This document shows, one piece after another, positions 27,380 to 36,091 of a stretch of DNA of 64,000 nucleotides. A model generated the notes under the pieces. That model had not been told where the DNA came from and did no database searches. It saw only the letters and a program-made list of their open reading frames with translations. This stretch comes from G963678445 sp963678445. GTDB taxonomy: Bacteria > Hydrogenedentota > Hydrogenedentia > Hydrogenedentales > G963678445. The DNA lies in the NCBI GenBank assembly GCA_963678445.1, contig OY782877.1:3348001-3412000 (forward strand), read 5' to 3'. Every line of letters starts with the position of its first letter. Positions within the stretch are counted from its first letter, which is position 1. The translations under genes and the position numbers were made by a program.

Positions 27380-30244
27380 ATGTCGTTGCCGGATTGGATG
27401 GTAGGCCTGGCGGTGGAAAGACCTAAACGGGTTGTTGCTGTTGTTGCTACAATCACCCTGATTATATTGCTATTGGCGGGGGGGCCTTCCCTGTTTCCGG
27501 ATCGTTTCCCGATGCTGTCGCCACTGAAGGTGGATACAGACCCAGAAAACATGCTGAGTCAATCGGAGCCTGTGCGCGTTTTTCATAATGAAATGAAGCA
27601 GCGTTTGAGTCTGCATGACATGGTGGTGGTGGGCGTGGTAAATGAGACGCATCCGCAGGGCGTGTTCAATCCGGCTTCTTTGCAACATGTGTATGCGCTG
27701 ACGGAGTTTGCAAAGACCTTGCAGTGGACGGAGAAGGATGGGACGACTTCGGGCGTCGTAGTGAGTGATATGATTGCGCCGTCGGTGGTGGACAATATTG
27801 AGCAAGGGGGGATGGGCGAGGTGCGTTTTTCCTGGTTGATGCCGCAGCCTCCGGAAACGGATGCGGAAGCATTGGCCTTGCGCGAGAAGGTGGCGCGTTT
27901 GCCTTTTTTTAACGGTACGATGGTCTCGGAAGACGGTAAGGCGCTGGCGTTATATTTGCCGTTGACGGCCAAGGACCAGAGCTATCGGGTCTATCGGGCG
28001 TTGCAGGAGAAGATTACGGAGTTTAAAGGGGAAGACCAGTTTTTTATTACCGGTCTTCCTGTGGCCAATGATACCTTTGGGGTGGAAATGTTTGTGCAGA
28101 TGGCGATTTCAGCGCCGTTGGCGATGCTGGTAATTTTTTTGCTGATGTTGCTTTTTTTCCGCAAACTGATTCTGATTGTTTCGCCGATGCTTCTGGCGTT
28201 GATGGCGGTGATTTGGACAATGGGCTTGTTGGTGGTGACGGGCAACACGGTACACATCATGAGTTCCATGATACCGATTTTTATCATGCCGATAGCGGTG
28301 TTAGACTCGATACACATTCTCTCGGAATTTTTTGATCGTTATCAGGAAACGCGGGATCGACGAAAGACGCTCACCGCGGTGATGCAGACGTTGTTCATGC
28401 CGATGCTGTATACCTCGTTGACTTCTGCAGCCGGCTTTGCCTCGCTCGCCCTGACCCCAATTCCCCCAGTACAGGTTTTTGGTATTTTTGTAGCACTCGG
28501 CATTATGGCGGCGTGGGTGCTGACCATTTTGTTTATCCCTTCCTACGTCATGCTGATCCCGCATCAGCGGCTGGAACGCTTTGGTGCGAAAGTGGGTGAG
28601 GTGCATGAGGAAACGAATAGTTTCGCACGACGTTTGGACCGGTTTACGTATCGTTATGCCAAGTTGATCCTTGTTCTAAGCGGGGTGGCGGTTATTTTTG
28701 CGGGCTATGGCATTAGCCAGATTCAGATTAACGACAATCCTACGAAATGGTTCAAGGCTTCTCATCCGATCCGGGTGGCGGATCGTGTGTTGAACGAGCA
28801 TTTCGGCGGCACCTATATGGCCTATTTGACGTTGCGTCCGAAACCGCAGGAAACTGAGACGCAGATAGCAGCCATGCAGGATCGCCTACGCGCCTTGGTG
28901 AATGAGGAAAAGGCGTTGACCCCGGAAATTGTAGCCGAGGCAGAAAAGCTGCAACAGCGCATGACCATACAGGCCAAGGAATCCCCCGCGCTTTCTGTGT
29001 TTTTAAAAGGGCTTGCGGATTATGCGGATGCCCAGGTTTTGGGGACGAAGGAGGGGGCGATGTATGCGTGGGAAGCTTTGCTGGGTTTTGTGGAAGAGGA
29101 ACAACAGCGTCGCCAGTTGTTTAAACAGCCGGAAGTTTTGGAATATATGATGCGTTTGCAGGCGCATTTGTTGACGACGCAGGTGGTGGGTAAATCCAAT
29201 TCACTCGCTGATTTGGTCAAAACGGTTTATCGCGAATTAATGGAAGGGAAAGAAGAATATTTTCGCATCCCGGGATCTTCCAAGGCGGTGGCACAGTGTC
29301 TGATTACCTACGAGAGTAGTCACCGTCCTCAGGATCTATGGCATTTTGTAACGCCGGATTACCGTGAATCGAGCATTTGGGTGCAATCGAAAAGTGGCGA
29401 TAACCAGGATATGAGTCGGGTGGTAGCGGCAGTGGATAAATTCGTGGCGGAGAATCCGCCGCCGATGGATTTGAAGGCGGAATGGTTCGGGCTGACGTAT
29501 ATCAATGTGGTTTGGCAGGAAAAAATGGTCAGCGGCATGTTGCAGGCCTTCTTGGGCTCCTTTTTGGTCGTGCTGTTGTTGATGACGGTTTTGTTCCGCT
29601 CTGCGTTGTGGGGACTACTTTCTATGATCCCCCTCACGATTACCATTGGCCTGATCTATGGCGTAATCGGTTTTGTGGGAAAAGACTATGATATGCCCGT
29701 CGCTGTGCTTTCCTCATTGACCCTGGGGCTGGCCGTGGATTTTTCTATCCATTTTCTGGCGCGCACCCGCGAATTATATGCCACGACAGGCGCTTGGGAT
29801 ACGGCGCGCGGAAAAATGTTTGGTGAACCTGCACGGGCCATTCTGCGTAATGTGATGGTGATTGCCATTGGTTTTACGCCGTTATTGGCGGCCCCCTTGA
29901 CGCCATATATAACGGTCGGCGTCTTTCTGGCCTCGATCCTGTTGGTCTCGGGCGCGGGCACGTTACTGCTTTTGCCCGCGTTAATCAAGGTGTTGGAGCC
30001 GTTACTTTTTCCATCTACACCGTTATGTCGTGTAACCTGTCGTTGTGGCACCTGCATTGTCACTGGCGTGGTCTTTGTATTACTGGTGGCGGTGAATGCC
30101 TACCAGTTTTTAACGTTGGGCTGGGATACGCTTACCTACTACACCCTGGCGGCGTTGCCAGTCGTGTTGTTACTCTGCTGGTGGGCCTCGCGCAGGTCTG
30201 TCTGTGCGCCTTGCAATGCAGAAACACATAAAGAAGAAATGTAA
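27380..30244 (+). CDS. RND-superfamily exporter (MMPL/HpnN type)
   Basis: A 954-residue inner-membrane protein with the RND double layout: TM1 (18-36), a large periplasmic domain, a bundle of six TMs (about 235-395, with LDSIHILSEFF as the conserved proton-relay-like segment), a second TM and periplasmic loop (about 430-715) and a second bundle (about 720-910, with LTLGLAVDFSIHFLARTRE). The AVDFSIHFLAR motif is typical of exporters that move hydrophobic molecules such as lipids or hopanoids. GGAGGAA precedes the ATG at 27380. It heads a three-gene set with a LolA-like protein and an outer-membrane barrel, which suggests a trans-envelope route for a lipid or pigment. Confidence 0.88.
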   Translation: MSLPDWMVGLAVERPKRVVAVVATITLIILLLAGGPSLFPDRFPMLSPLKVDTDPENMLSQSEPVRVFHNEMKQRLSLHDMVVVGVVNETHPQGVFNPASLQHVYALTEFAKTLQWTEKDGTTSGVVVSDMIAPSVVDNIEQGGMGEVRFSWLMPQPPETDAEALALREKVARLPFFNGTMVSEDGKALALYLPLTAKDQSYRVYRALQEKITEFKGEDQFFITGLPVANDTFGVEMFVQMAISAPLAMLVIFLLMLLFFRKLILIVSPMLLALMAVIWTMGLLVVTGNTVHIMSSMIPIFIMPIAVLDSIHILSEFFDRYQETRDRRKTLTAVMQTLFMPMLYTSLTSAAGFASLALTPIPPVQVFGIFVALGIMAAWVLTILFIPSYVMLIPHQRLERFGAKVGEVHEETNSFARRLDRFTYRYAKLILVLSGVAVIFAGYGISQIQINDNPTKWFKASHPIRVADRVLNEHFGGTYMAYLTLRPKPQETETQIAAMQDRLRALVNEEKALTPEIVAEAEKLQQRMTIQAKESPALSVFLKGLADYADAQVLGTKEGAMYAWEALLGFVEEEQQRRQLFKQPEVLEYMMRLQAHLLTTQVVGKSNSLADLVKTVYRELMEGKEEYFRIPGSSKAVAQCLITYESSHRPQDLWHFVTPDYRESSIWVQSKSGDNQDMSRVVAAVDKFVAENPPPMDLKAEWFGLTYINVVWQEKMVSGMLQAFLGSFLVVLLLMTVLFRSALWGLLSMIPLTITIGLIYGVIGFVGKDYDMPVAVLSSLTLGLAVDFSIHFLARTRELYATTGAWDTARGKMFGEPARAILRNVMVIAIGFTPLLAAPLTPYITVGVFLASILLVSGAGTLLLLPALIKVLEPLLFPSTPLCRVTCRCGTCIVTGVVFVLLVAVNAYQFLTLGWDTLTYYTLAALPVVLLLCWWASRRSVCAPCNAETHKEEM

Positions 30245-30263
30245 CATGGAAAGGAGTGTTGCA

Positions 30264-31058
30264 ATGCGGATAAAAGGAGCTATCTGGCTAACAGTAATCA
30301 TGTTGGGGATCGCTACAGCACATGCAGCGGATTTGACCGATGTGGATGAAATTGTCGCGAAAACAAACCATGCTTCCTATTATCAGGGGGCCGATGGACG
30401 CGCACGGGTCAAAATGACGATTACGGATGCACAGGGGCGTGCACGGGAACGCCAGTTTGTCATTTTGCGTCGGAATGCGAGTGCTGACAAAGATGACGAT
30501 CAGCAATTCTATGTATATTTTGAACGTCCCGCCGATGTGCGCGATATGGTTTTCATGGTTCAGAAGCATGTTGCGGGCGAGGATGATCGCTGGTTGTACC
30601 TTCCTGCACTGGATGTGATTAAGCGAATTGCCGCCTCGGATGAACGGACCAGTTTTGTGGGCTCACATTTCTTTTATGAAGACGTTTCCGGACGAGGCAT
30701 CGATGAGGATACGCATACGTTGGTGGAGACAACGAAGAATTACTATGTCTTGAAGAATGTGCCAAAAGAACCCAAAAAGGTAGAGTTTGACTCGTATACG
30801 ATGTATGTACACAAAGGTACCTTTTTGCCAGTAAAGATTGTTTTTGAAAAAAATGGCAAAGCGTACCGTACTGCGGAAACCTTGGCGGTAGATACGGTAC
30901 AGGGATTCCCAACGGTGGTGAAAGCGAAAATGTCGGATGAAAACATCGGGGGTGCAACGGTGATGGAATATGAGAAGGTGGAGTATGAGGTGGGGTTGCC
31001 GGAGGAATTGTTTAGCGAGCGCTATCTGCGCAAGGCGCCACGCCAGTATCTGCGTTAA
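30264..31058 (+). CDS. periplasmic outer-membrane lipoprotein-sorting-like protein (LolA/TP0789 type)
   Basis: A 264-residue exported protein (signal peptide MRIKGAIWLTVIMLGIATAHA) of the LolA-like family often named outer membrane lipoprotein-sorting protein. Visible signatures: QGADGRARVKMTITDAQGRARERQFV, DVRDMVFMVQKH, RWLYLPALDVIKRIAASDERTSFVGSHFFYEDVSGR and the end KVEYEVGLPEELFSERYLR. ATG at 30264 is chosen since AAAGGAG ends 7 bases before it; an ATG at 30246 has no site. In genomes with this layout it is usually encoded between an RND exporter and an outer-membrane protein, as here, and is thought to carry a hydrophobic cargo across the periplasm. Confidence 0.88.
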   Translation: MRIKGAIWLTVIMLGIATAHAADLTDVDEIVAKTNHASYYQGADGRARVKMTITDAQGRARERQFVILRRNASADKDDDQQFYVYFERPADVRDMVFMVQKHVAGEDDRWLYLPALDVIKRIAASDERTSFVGSHFFYEDVSGRGIDEDTHTLVETTKNYYVLKNVPKEPKKVEFDSYTMYVHKGTFLPVKIVFEKNGKAYRTAETLAVDTVQGFPTVVKAKMSDENIGGATVMEYEKVEYEVGLPEELFSERYLRKAPRQYLR

Positions 31059-31098
31059 TTTATACGGGGTAACACACGCACACGGAAGGAGAGAAGGG

Positions 31099-32550
31099 GT
31101 GGGTCATGCAAAATGTCGGACGCAGTGGGGGTGGTGTACATTTTTTTTGCTCCTTATAACGGTCGTTTTCGGGGTCTCTGCAGGATATTCACAGGAACCA
31201 CCACCGCTGCCCCAAGGATTGGGAGGTGATGAGAAGGAGGACCCTCTTCCTGCGCTACCAGCGGGATTGGGAGCGTCGGCGGAACAGCCCCCTGCCTTAC
31301 CAACAGGTTTGGATGGGACGGAGGAGAAGGACAGTAAGGAAGCTGGGGGATCGACTCGGGTTCTACCCCGATTGCAACTACATGGTTTTTTTGACGCGCG
31401 TACAGGCGTGCGGATGCAGCATGATCCTGCGTATAGCCGAACTGGGATTCTTGGCGAAGGGCGTTTGCAATTGGAGACGTCCAAGGTATGGGAGCGGGGT
31501 GAATTGAGTGTGGTGGCGGATTTTATCGGAGATGGGGTGATGGAGGAGGCCGATTTGGATATTCGCCGATTGCGTTTGACCTGGGCCTTAGGGTCGCAGG
31601 TGGACGTGTGGGTAGGGCGTCAGGTGTTGACCTGGGGCACAGGGGATATGCTGTTCATCAACGACCTCTTTCCCAAGGACTGGCAATCCTTCTTTATCGG
31701 ACGTGACGTGGAGTATCTCAAAGCACCCTCGGATGCGGTGAAGGTGGGCTGGTATGGCGATGCGCTGAACGCAGAGGTGGTGTATACCCCGCAATTTGAA
31801 CCGGATCGTTTTATTCGAGGTGAACGGGTGAGCTATTGGAATCCATTGTGGTTGCGACGGGATGGACACGAGCGCCCCTTACATTTTAACGCCCCCTCGA
31901 ACTGGTTTTCGGATGATGAACTGGCGCTGCGGGTGTATCGAACTGTAGGACGGTACACGGTAGCGGTGTATGGCTATATGGGCTATTGGAAAAGTCCGGG
32001 CGGACAACGGTTGACGCCTAGCGTGCAGGCTGTTTTTCCACGCCTGAACGTCTATGGTGCAAGCTTGCGTGGTGCGCTAGGCAAAGGAATTGTCAACGCG
32101 GAGATAGGCTATTACGATTCGCGGGATGATCGCGATGGTCGTGACATGTTTGTGAACAACAGCGAGTTTCGCGTCCTGTTGGGCTACGAGCGCGAGGTGG
32201 GCCATGAGTTAACCGCAGCGGTGCAGTATTACCTGGAGCATATGCTGGATTACGACGCCTATACGAACCGCCAGTTTTTCTGGGTAACCCGTCGCGACAA
32301 GGACCGCCACGTATTCACCCTGCGTCTGACCAAATTGCTGATGGATCAGAACCTGACCCTGTCGTTTTTTGGATACTACAGCCCCACCGATGGCGACACC
32401 TATCTGCGTCCAAACCTGCAGTACAAGATTAACGACGCATGGCGTGTTGAAACCGGCGCCAATGTTTTCTGGGGCGAATCAGAGTCAACCTTTTTCGGAC
32501 AGTTTGATAAGAATACGAATGTGTATATAGGGGCGCGTTACAGTTTCTAG
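31099..32550 (+). CDS. outer-membrane beta-barrel protein (DUF1302/alginate-export-like) with LPxGLG repeats
   Basis: A 483-residue exported protein. GTG at 31099 has AAGGAG at a good distance and yields the signal peptide CTFFLLLITVVFGVSAGYSQ. After cleavage comes a Pro-rich linker with three copies of LPxGLx (PPLPQGLGGDE, LPALPAGLGA, LPTGLDG; residues about 35-80). The rest is a barrel: alternating strands, IRRLRLTWALGSQVDVWVGRQVLTWGTGD (the DUF1302-type strand pair) and a C-terminal strand ending in Phe (NVYIGARYSF). It is the third gene of the RND exporter set, supporting an outer-membrane partner role. Its cargo is unknown. Confidence 0.83.
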   Translation: MGHAKCRTQWGWCTFFLLLITVVFGVSAGYSQEPPPLPQGLGGDEKEDPLPALPAGLGASAEQPPALPTGLDGTEEKDSKEAGGSTRVLPRLQLHGFFDARTGVRMQHDPAYSRTGILGEGRLQLETSKVWERGELSVVADFIGDGVMEEADLDIRRLRLTWALGSQVDVWVGRQVLTWGTGDMLFINDLFPKDWQSFFIGRDVEYLKAPSDAVKVGWYGDALNAEVVYTPQFEPDRFIRGERVSYWNPLWLRRDGHERPLHFNAPSNWFSDDELALRVYRTVGRYTVAVYGYMGYWKSPGGQRLTPSVQAVFPRLNVYGASLRGALGKGIVNAEIGYYDSRDDRDGRDMFVNNSEFRVLLGYEREVGHELTAAVQYYLEHMLDYDAYTNRQFFWVTRRDKDRHVFTLRLTKLLMDQNLTLSFFGYYSPTDGDTYLRPNLQYKINDAWRVETGANVFWGESESTFFGQFDKNTNVYIGARYSF

Positions 32551-32637
32551 CCTTTGTGCTCTCATAGCCAGCCCCAAGGTTTTGCACAGAATGAGGATAA
32601 AATCCGTTTTTGAGGGAAAATCTGTTCCGAATAGTGC

Positions 32638-32668
32638 TTGACAGGGCTTGGTGACTCTGTGCTACACT
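32638..32668 (+). promoter_or_regulatory. putative sigma-70 promoter for the infC operon
   Basis: A perfect TTGACA at 32638-32643, then 19 bases, then TACACT at 32663-32668. The spacing is at the long end. It lies 250 bases upstream of infC, so the mRNA would have a long leader. Confidence 0.5.
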
Positions 32669-32799
32669 ACGTACATCTTGTAGGTGTTGCGGCATCTACA
32701 ATTAAATGAAGAAGGAGCGCCGGTTCCTCACCCTGCAGCGACGTGTAGTTGGCTCGTACGGGTTATAGAGACGTTTTGATCAAGGTATGCTTATATTGG

Positions 32800-32836
32800 A
32801 TCGACGGAAAGCTGGCGCTTTTCGTCGATTTTTTTT
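32800..32836 (+). terminator. intrinsic terminator/attenuator in the infC leader
   Basis: A 13-bp stem (one G-U pair), arms 32800-32812 and 32817-32829, tetraloop TGGC, followed by a run of eight T. It lies inside the leader 82 bases before infC, so it would have to be read through for infC expression, as in the ribosomal-protein-L20-controlled attenuators known in other bacteria. It could alternatively end the transcript from upstream. Confidence 0.75.
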
Positions 32837-32917
32837 GGCGTTCAGCGCGCTGGGCCTGTTCGCCGTCATAAGAGAAGTTCCAAAAGGGCTTTGGGAGCCC
32901 AGGAGGAGGTTGTAGTC

Positions 32918-33463
32918 ATCGCTAGGCCGACTCAAAAGAATGACACCACCGACCGGGTTCGGGTCAATCATCAGATTCGTGCCCGTCAGGTGCGGGTAGT
33001 GGATGAAGAAGGGGAACAGCTGGGGATTATGGATCCGCGTGATGCAGTGCGTGAAGCAGAATCACGAGACCTGGACTTGGTGGAAGTCGCCCCTAATGCT
33101 ACGCCGCCAGTGTGCCGTATTATGGATTACGGCAAGTACCGCTACGAACAGAAACGTCGTGCGCGGGAGTCTCGGAAGCATCAGCATACGGTGACGGTAA
33201 AAGAAATTAAGTACCGTCCCAAAATTGATAAACATGACTTTGATTATAAGACCAACCATGTGCGTCAGTTCCTTGAAGAAGGGAACAAGGTGAAGATCAC
33301 CATTATGTTTCGTGGTCGGGAGATGGCTCATCCGGAATTTGGCCGGGAGATCCTGCAGCGGGTGGTGGAGGCGACTTCGGATCTGTGTGTCGGCGAGTAT
33401 TCGCCTATGACACAGCGCATGGAGGGTCGTAATATGAGCCTGGTTTTAACCCCTGGAAAGTAG
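32918..33463 (+). CDS. infC: translation initiation factor IF-3
   Basis: A 181-residue protein. The start is ATC at 32918: AGGAGG (32904-32909) sits 8 bases before it and there is no ATG, GTG or TTG in a usable place. Rare AUU/AUC/AUA starts are a known trait of infC and the basis of its autoregulation, because IF-3 discriminates against them. Motifs: RVNHQIRARQVRVVDEEGEQLGIM, DLVEVAPNATPPVCRIMDYGKYRYEQ (N-domain and linker), KEIKYRPKIDKHDFDYKTNHVRQFLEEGNKVKITIMFRGREM (C-domain). First gene of an infC-rpmI-rplT-hisA run. Confidence 0.95.
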   Translation: MARPTQKNDTTDRVRVNHQIRARQVRVVDEEGEQLGIMDPRDAVREAESRDLDLVEVAPNATPPVCRIMDYGKYRYEQKRRARESRKHQHTVTVKEIKYRPKIDKHDFDYKTNHVRQFLEEGNKVKITIMFRGREMAHPEFGREILQRVVEATSDLCVGEYSPMTQRMEGRNMSLVLTPGK

Positions 33464-33544
33464 CGTTCTGCGACGCTTGTTGAAAAACCGGAAACCATGT
33501 ATGTCTTGCATGTTTTCCACAGCTGAGTGTATGGAGGGCGAGGT

Positions 33545-33742
33545 ATGCCTAAAATAAAGACCCATCGTGGCGCTGCAAAGCGCTTTAAACGGACCAAAAG
33601 TGGTGAATTTAAGCGTCACAAAGCCTTTAATCGCCATTTGAAAACTTGCAAATCCGCCAAAACGCGACGTGGCTTGCGTCAAGCCTGCATGCTGGATGTT
33701 GCTGAAAAGCGGCGTGTAGAGAAGATGCTGCCGTACGCCTAA
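33545..33742 (+). CDS. rpmI: 50S ribosomal protein L35
   Basis: A 65-residue basic protein (MPKIKTHRGAAKRFKRTKSGEFKRHKAFNRH). ATG at 33545 with GGAGGGCGAGG just upstream; a longer frame from 33527 adds only an untypical MYGGRG. Conserved TKSGEFKRHKAFNRHL and the C-terminal RRVEKMLPY fit the family. It is located between infC and rplT as in most bacteria. Confidence 0.96.
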   Translation: MPKIKTHRGAAKRFKRTKSGEFKRHKAFNRHLKTCKSAKTRRGLRQACMLDVAEKRRVEKMLPYA

Positions 33743-33901
33743 GTTGGCGAGAATGGCGTTGGCTACGAAATTTACGAATCAGAGTATTTTATATACGCCT
33801 GCCCAAAACATTGTTGCATACACCGCACAGGCGGTAGGGGCAAGGCAGGACGCATAGCGCTAATGCGCATGGGTCCGGGTTGAAAGAAAGGAATTTGGAT
33901 C

Positions 33902-34267
33902 ATGCCCAGATCAACCAATCGTCCGGCTTCTCGCGATCGCCGCAGGAAAGTTCTTAACCTGGCGTCGGGCTATCGCGGTAGTCGTCATCGTCTTATTAAA
34001 ACAGCCAAGCAGGCTGTGGAGCATGCCGGTCAGTACGCTTATCGTGACCGTAAAGTACGCAAGCGGGATTTCCGCAAACTGTGGATTGCGCGTATCAATG
34101 CAGGCGCCCGCGCCAATGGTATGACATATAGCCGCTTCATGAATGGCTTGCGTAAAGCCAATATTGAGTTGGATCGCAAAGTCTTGGCGGATATCGCAGC
34201 CACGGATGAAGCTGCGTTTGCGCAGATCGTGGAACAGGCGAAAGCAGCGTTGGAAGTTGTATCCTGA
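33902..34267 (+). CDS. rplT: 50S ribosomal protein L20
   Basis: A 121-residue, strongly basic protein (MPRSTNRPASRDRRRKVLNLASGYRGSRHRLIKTAKQAVEHAGQYAYRDRKVRKRDFRKLWIARINAG). L20 is an early 23S rRNA assembly protein and, in several bacteria, represses its own operon by binding the mRNA leader. The gap of 159 bases from rpmI has no gene. Its stop codon overlaps the hisA start by one base (TGATG). Confidence 0.96.
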   Translation: MPRSTNRPASRDRRRKVLNLASGYRGSRHRLIKTAKQAVEHAGQYAYRDRKVRKRDFRKLWIARINAGARANGMTYSRFMNGLRKANIELDRKVLADIAATDEAAFAQIVEQAKAALEVVS

Positions 34268-34989
34268 TGCGGATTGTACCGGCGGTTGATATTCTCGGTG
34301 GCTTGTGCGTCAACTTGGTGCAGGGTGATTATGACCAGGAAACGGTTTTTTCAAAGGACCCCGTAGCACAGGCGCAGATCTGGTGGGACGCTTTACCCGC
34401 AGGCCTAATCCACATTGTGGATTTGGATGGTGCTAAGGCGGGACATTGCTGCATTGAGCGCGAATTGCGTGCGCTTGCAGCTGCGCAGATTCCCTACGAG
34501 GTGGGGGGGGGCATACGTTCGCTGGAAACCATTGAGACGATTCTGGATGCGGGTGCGGAGCGTGTAATTCTGGGTACAGCAGCCCATCGCGATCCGCAGC
34601 TGTTGCAGGATGCATGCGCAAAGTGGCCGGGACATATTGTTGTTGGCATTGACGCACGTGCGGGAAAAGTTTCGCTGAGTGGCTGGATGGAAGATACGGA
34701 GACGGATGCAATTGATTTTGCACGGCAGGTGCAGGATGCTGGCGCTGCGCGTATTATCTATACCGACATTTTAAGCGATGGAATGATGAAGGGGCCGAAT
34801 GCGGCGACCACAGCCGAGATTGCACGTGCTGTCGAAATTCCTGTGACCTTGTCAGGCGGTGTTTCTTCATTGGAGGACATCTGCCGCGCGAAGGAACTGG
34901 AGGGCGATGGTGTAGATGAGGTGATTGTGGGACGCGCCTTGTACCTTGAGGCGTTTACCATAGCCGAAGCGGTAGCGGCGCTTTCATAA
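34267..34989 (+). CDS. hisA: phosphoribosylformimino-5-aminoimidazole carboxamide ribotide isomerase
   Basis: A 240-residue (beta/alpha)8 isomerase of histidine biosynthesis, converting ProFAR to PRFAR. Motifs: IVPAVDILGGLCVNLVQGDY (catalytic Asp in the first strand), VDLDGAKAG, GGGIRS, VVGIDARAGKVSLSGWME, and the phosphate loops TDILSDGMMKGPN and TLSGGVSS. It begins in the last base of the rplT stop, so it is translationally coupled to the ribosomal genes. This is not the usual context, since hisA is normally in a his operon; no other his gene is in the window. Confidence 0.94.
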   Translation: MRIVPAVDILGGLCVNLVQGDYDQETVFSKDPVAQAQIWWDALPAGLIHIVDLDGAKAGHCCIERELRALAAAQIPYEVGGGIRSLETIETILDAGAERVILGTAAHRDPQLLQDACAKWPGHIVVGIDARAGKVSLSGWMEDTETDAIDFARQVQDAGAARIIYTDILSDGMMKGPNAATTAEIARAVEIPVTLSGGVSSLEDICRAKELEGDGVDEVIVGRALYLEAFTIAEAVAALS

Positions 34990-35002
34990 GTCGATTTTAC
35001 TT

Positions 35003-35037
35003 CGTTGGCGATGCGGAAACGCATCGCCAACGTTTTT
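35003..35037 (+). terminator. rho-independent terminator after hisA
   Basis: Perfect 13-bp stem CGTTGGCGATGCG (35003-35015) and CGCATCGCCAACG (35020-35032) closed by a GAAA tetraloop, followed by TTTTT. Confidence 0.93.
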
Positions 35038-35219
35038 AGTGACGGACACTCCAAAAGTTCTCAAAAAAAGCGAAAATTTATTTCGATTAGGAAATGGTAA
35101 GGCCTATGTCATTGAGAGTGGTGTGGTCCTTTGCTAATTCCCTGAAAAGTTGTTAAAAAGAGTTTGAAACGGCCAGTCGGTGCGATAAGCCCATTCTTTG
35201 CCTATGGCGCTGGCCACCT
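35035..35219 (+). repeat. dispersed intergenic repeat, two diverged tandem copies (R10, R11)
   Basis: First copy 35035-35131 (AAAGTTCTCAAAAAAAGCG, TTTCGATTAGG, GGTAAGGCCTATG). A second, strongly diverged copy 35141-35219 keeps AAAAGTTGTTAAAAAGAG and ends GGCGCTGGCCACCTT, matching the terminal hairpin of the tandem copies at 14.4-14.7 kb. It points at tyrA, ending 11 bases before its ATG. Confidence 0.65.
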
Positions 35220-35230
35220 TGGGAGAGATT

Positions 35231-36091
35231 ATGGCCCCCCCGCATTTTGAGCGTGTAGCCATTGTAGGCGTAGGTTTGTTGGGGGCATCATTGGGTCTGG
35301 CCATCAAGGCGAATGCCTTGGCGGATTGCATCATGGGGGTTGGGCGTCGTCAATCCAGTCTGGATCAGGCCAAGGCGGTGGGTGCGCTGAACGAAATGTC
35401 GCTTTCGTTGCGCGAGGGGGTGCGTGATGCCGATCTTGTAGTACTTGCAACCCCTGCGGCCTATATTATTCCTGCCCTGGATGAAATTCGTACTTCCTGT
35501 GCCCCCCATGCCATTGTTACGGATGTTGCCAGCACGAAAGAAGCTATTTGTAACCATGCCCAGGCGACTTGGCCAACGCCACGCCGTTTTGTGGGTAGTC
35601 ATCCGATGGCAGGCTCGGAAAAGTTCGGCCCGATCCACGGACGTGTCGATTTTTATCAGGATACGGTCTGTCTGGTGGAAAATCAGCCCGATCTCGATCC
35701 GCAGGCGCATCAGCAGGTGTGTGCACTATGGCGAGCAGTAGGTGCGCGTGTGGTTGAGGTAGAACCAAAACAGCATGATGCGATGCTGGCCCGGACCAGT
35801 CATTTGCCGCATGTGCTTGCTGCAGTAATGGCGGATTTGGCGGTGCAACAGGGGGATGTGCGTGCGGTGATTGGGAATGGATTTCGCGACTTTACCCGCA
35901 TTGCAGCCAGTCGGCCTGAGGTTTGGCGGGATATCTGTGTGACCAACCACGCTGCGCTTTCGGATAGTGTGCAGGAGTTAGTCCAAGCATTGAACCAGTT
36001 TGATGAAGTTCTGAGAACGGAAGATGCCGCTGCGGTAGAGGCTTTTTTTGCACGGGGCAATGTGGCGCGTAGAAAGGCGGTGGAGGAATGA
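35231..36091 (+). CDS. tyrA: prephenate dehydrogenase
   Basis: A 286-residue NAD(P)-dependent enzyme for tyrosine synthesis (prephenate to 4-hydroxyphenylpyruvate; an arogenate preference cannot be excluded). The Rossmann motif VAIVGVGLLGASLGLAIK is at 11-28; TDVASTKEAI, the catalytic-region FVGSHPMAGSEKFG and RTSHLPHVLAA follow. ATG at 35231 has GGGAGAG just upstream; an in-frame start at 35198 lies in the repeat. Its last bases overlap tmk (ATGA), beginning a dense run of seven co-directional genes. Confidence 0.93.
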   Translation: MAPPHFERVAIVGVGLLGASLGLAIKANALADCIMGVGRRQSSLDQAKAVGALNEMSLSLREGVRDADLVVLATPAAYIIPALDEIRTSCAPHAIVTDVASTKEAICNHAQATWPTPRRFVGSHPMAGSEKFGPIHGRVDFYQDTVCLVENQPDLDPQAHQQVCALWRAVGARVVEVEPKQHDAMLARTSHLPHVLAAVMADLAVQQGDVRAVIGNGFRDFTRIAASRPEVWRDICVTNHAALSDSVQELVQALNQFDEVLRTEDAAAVEAFFARGNVARRKAVEE

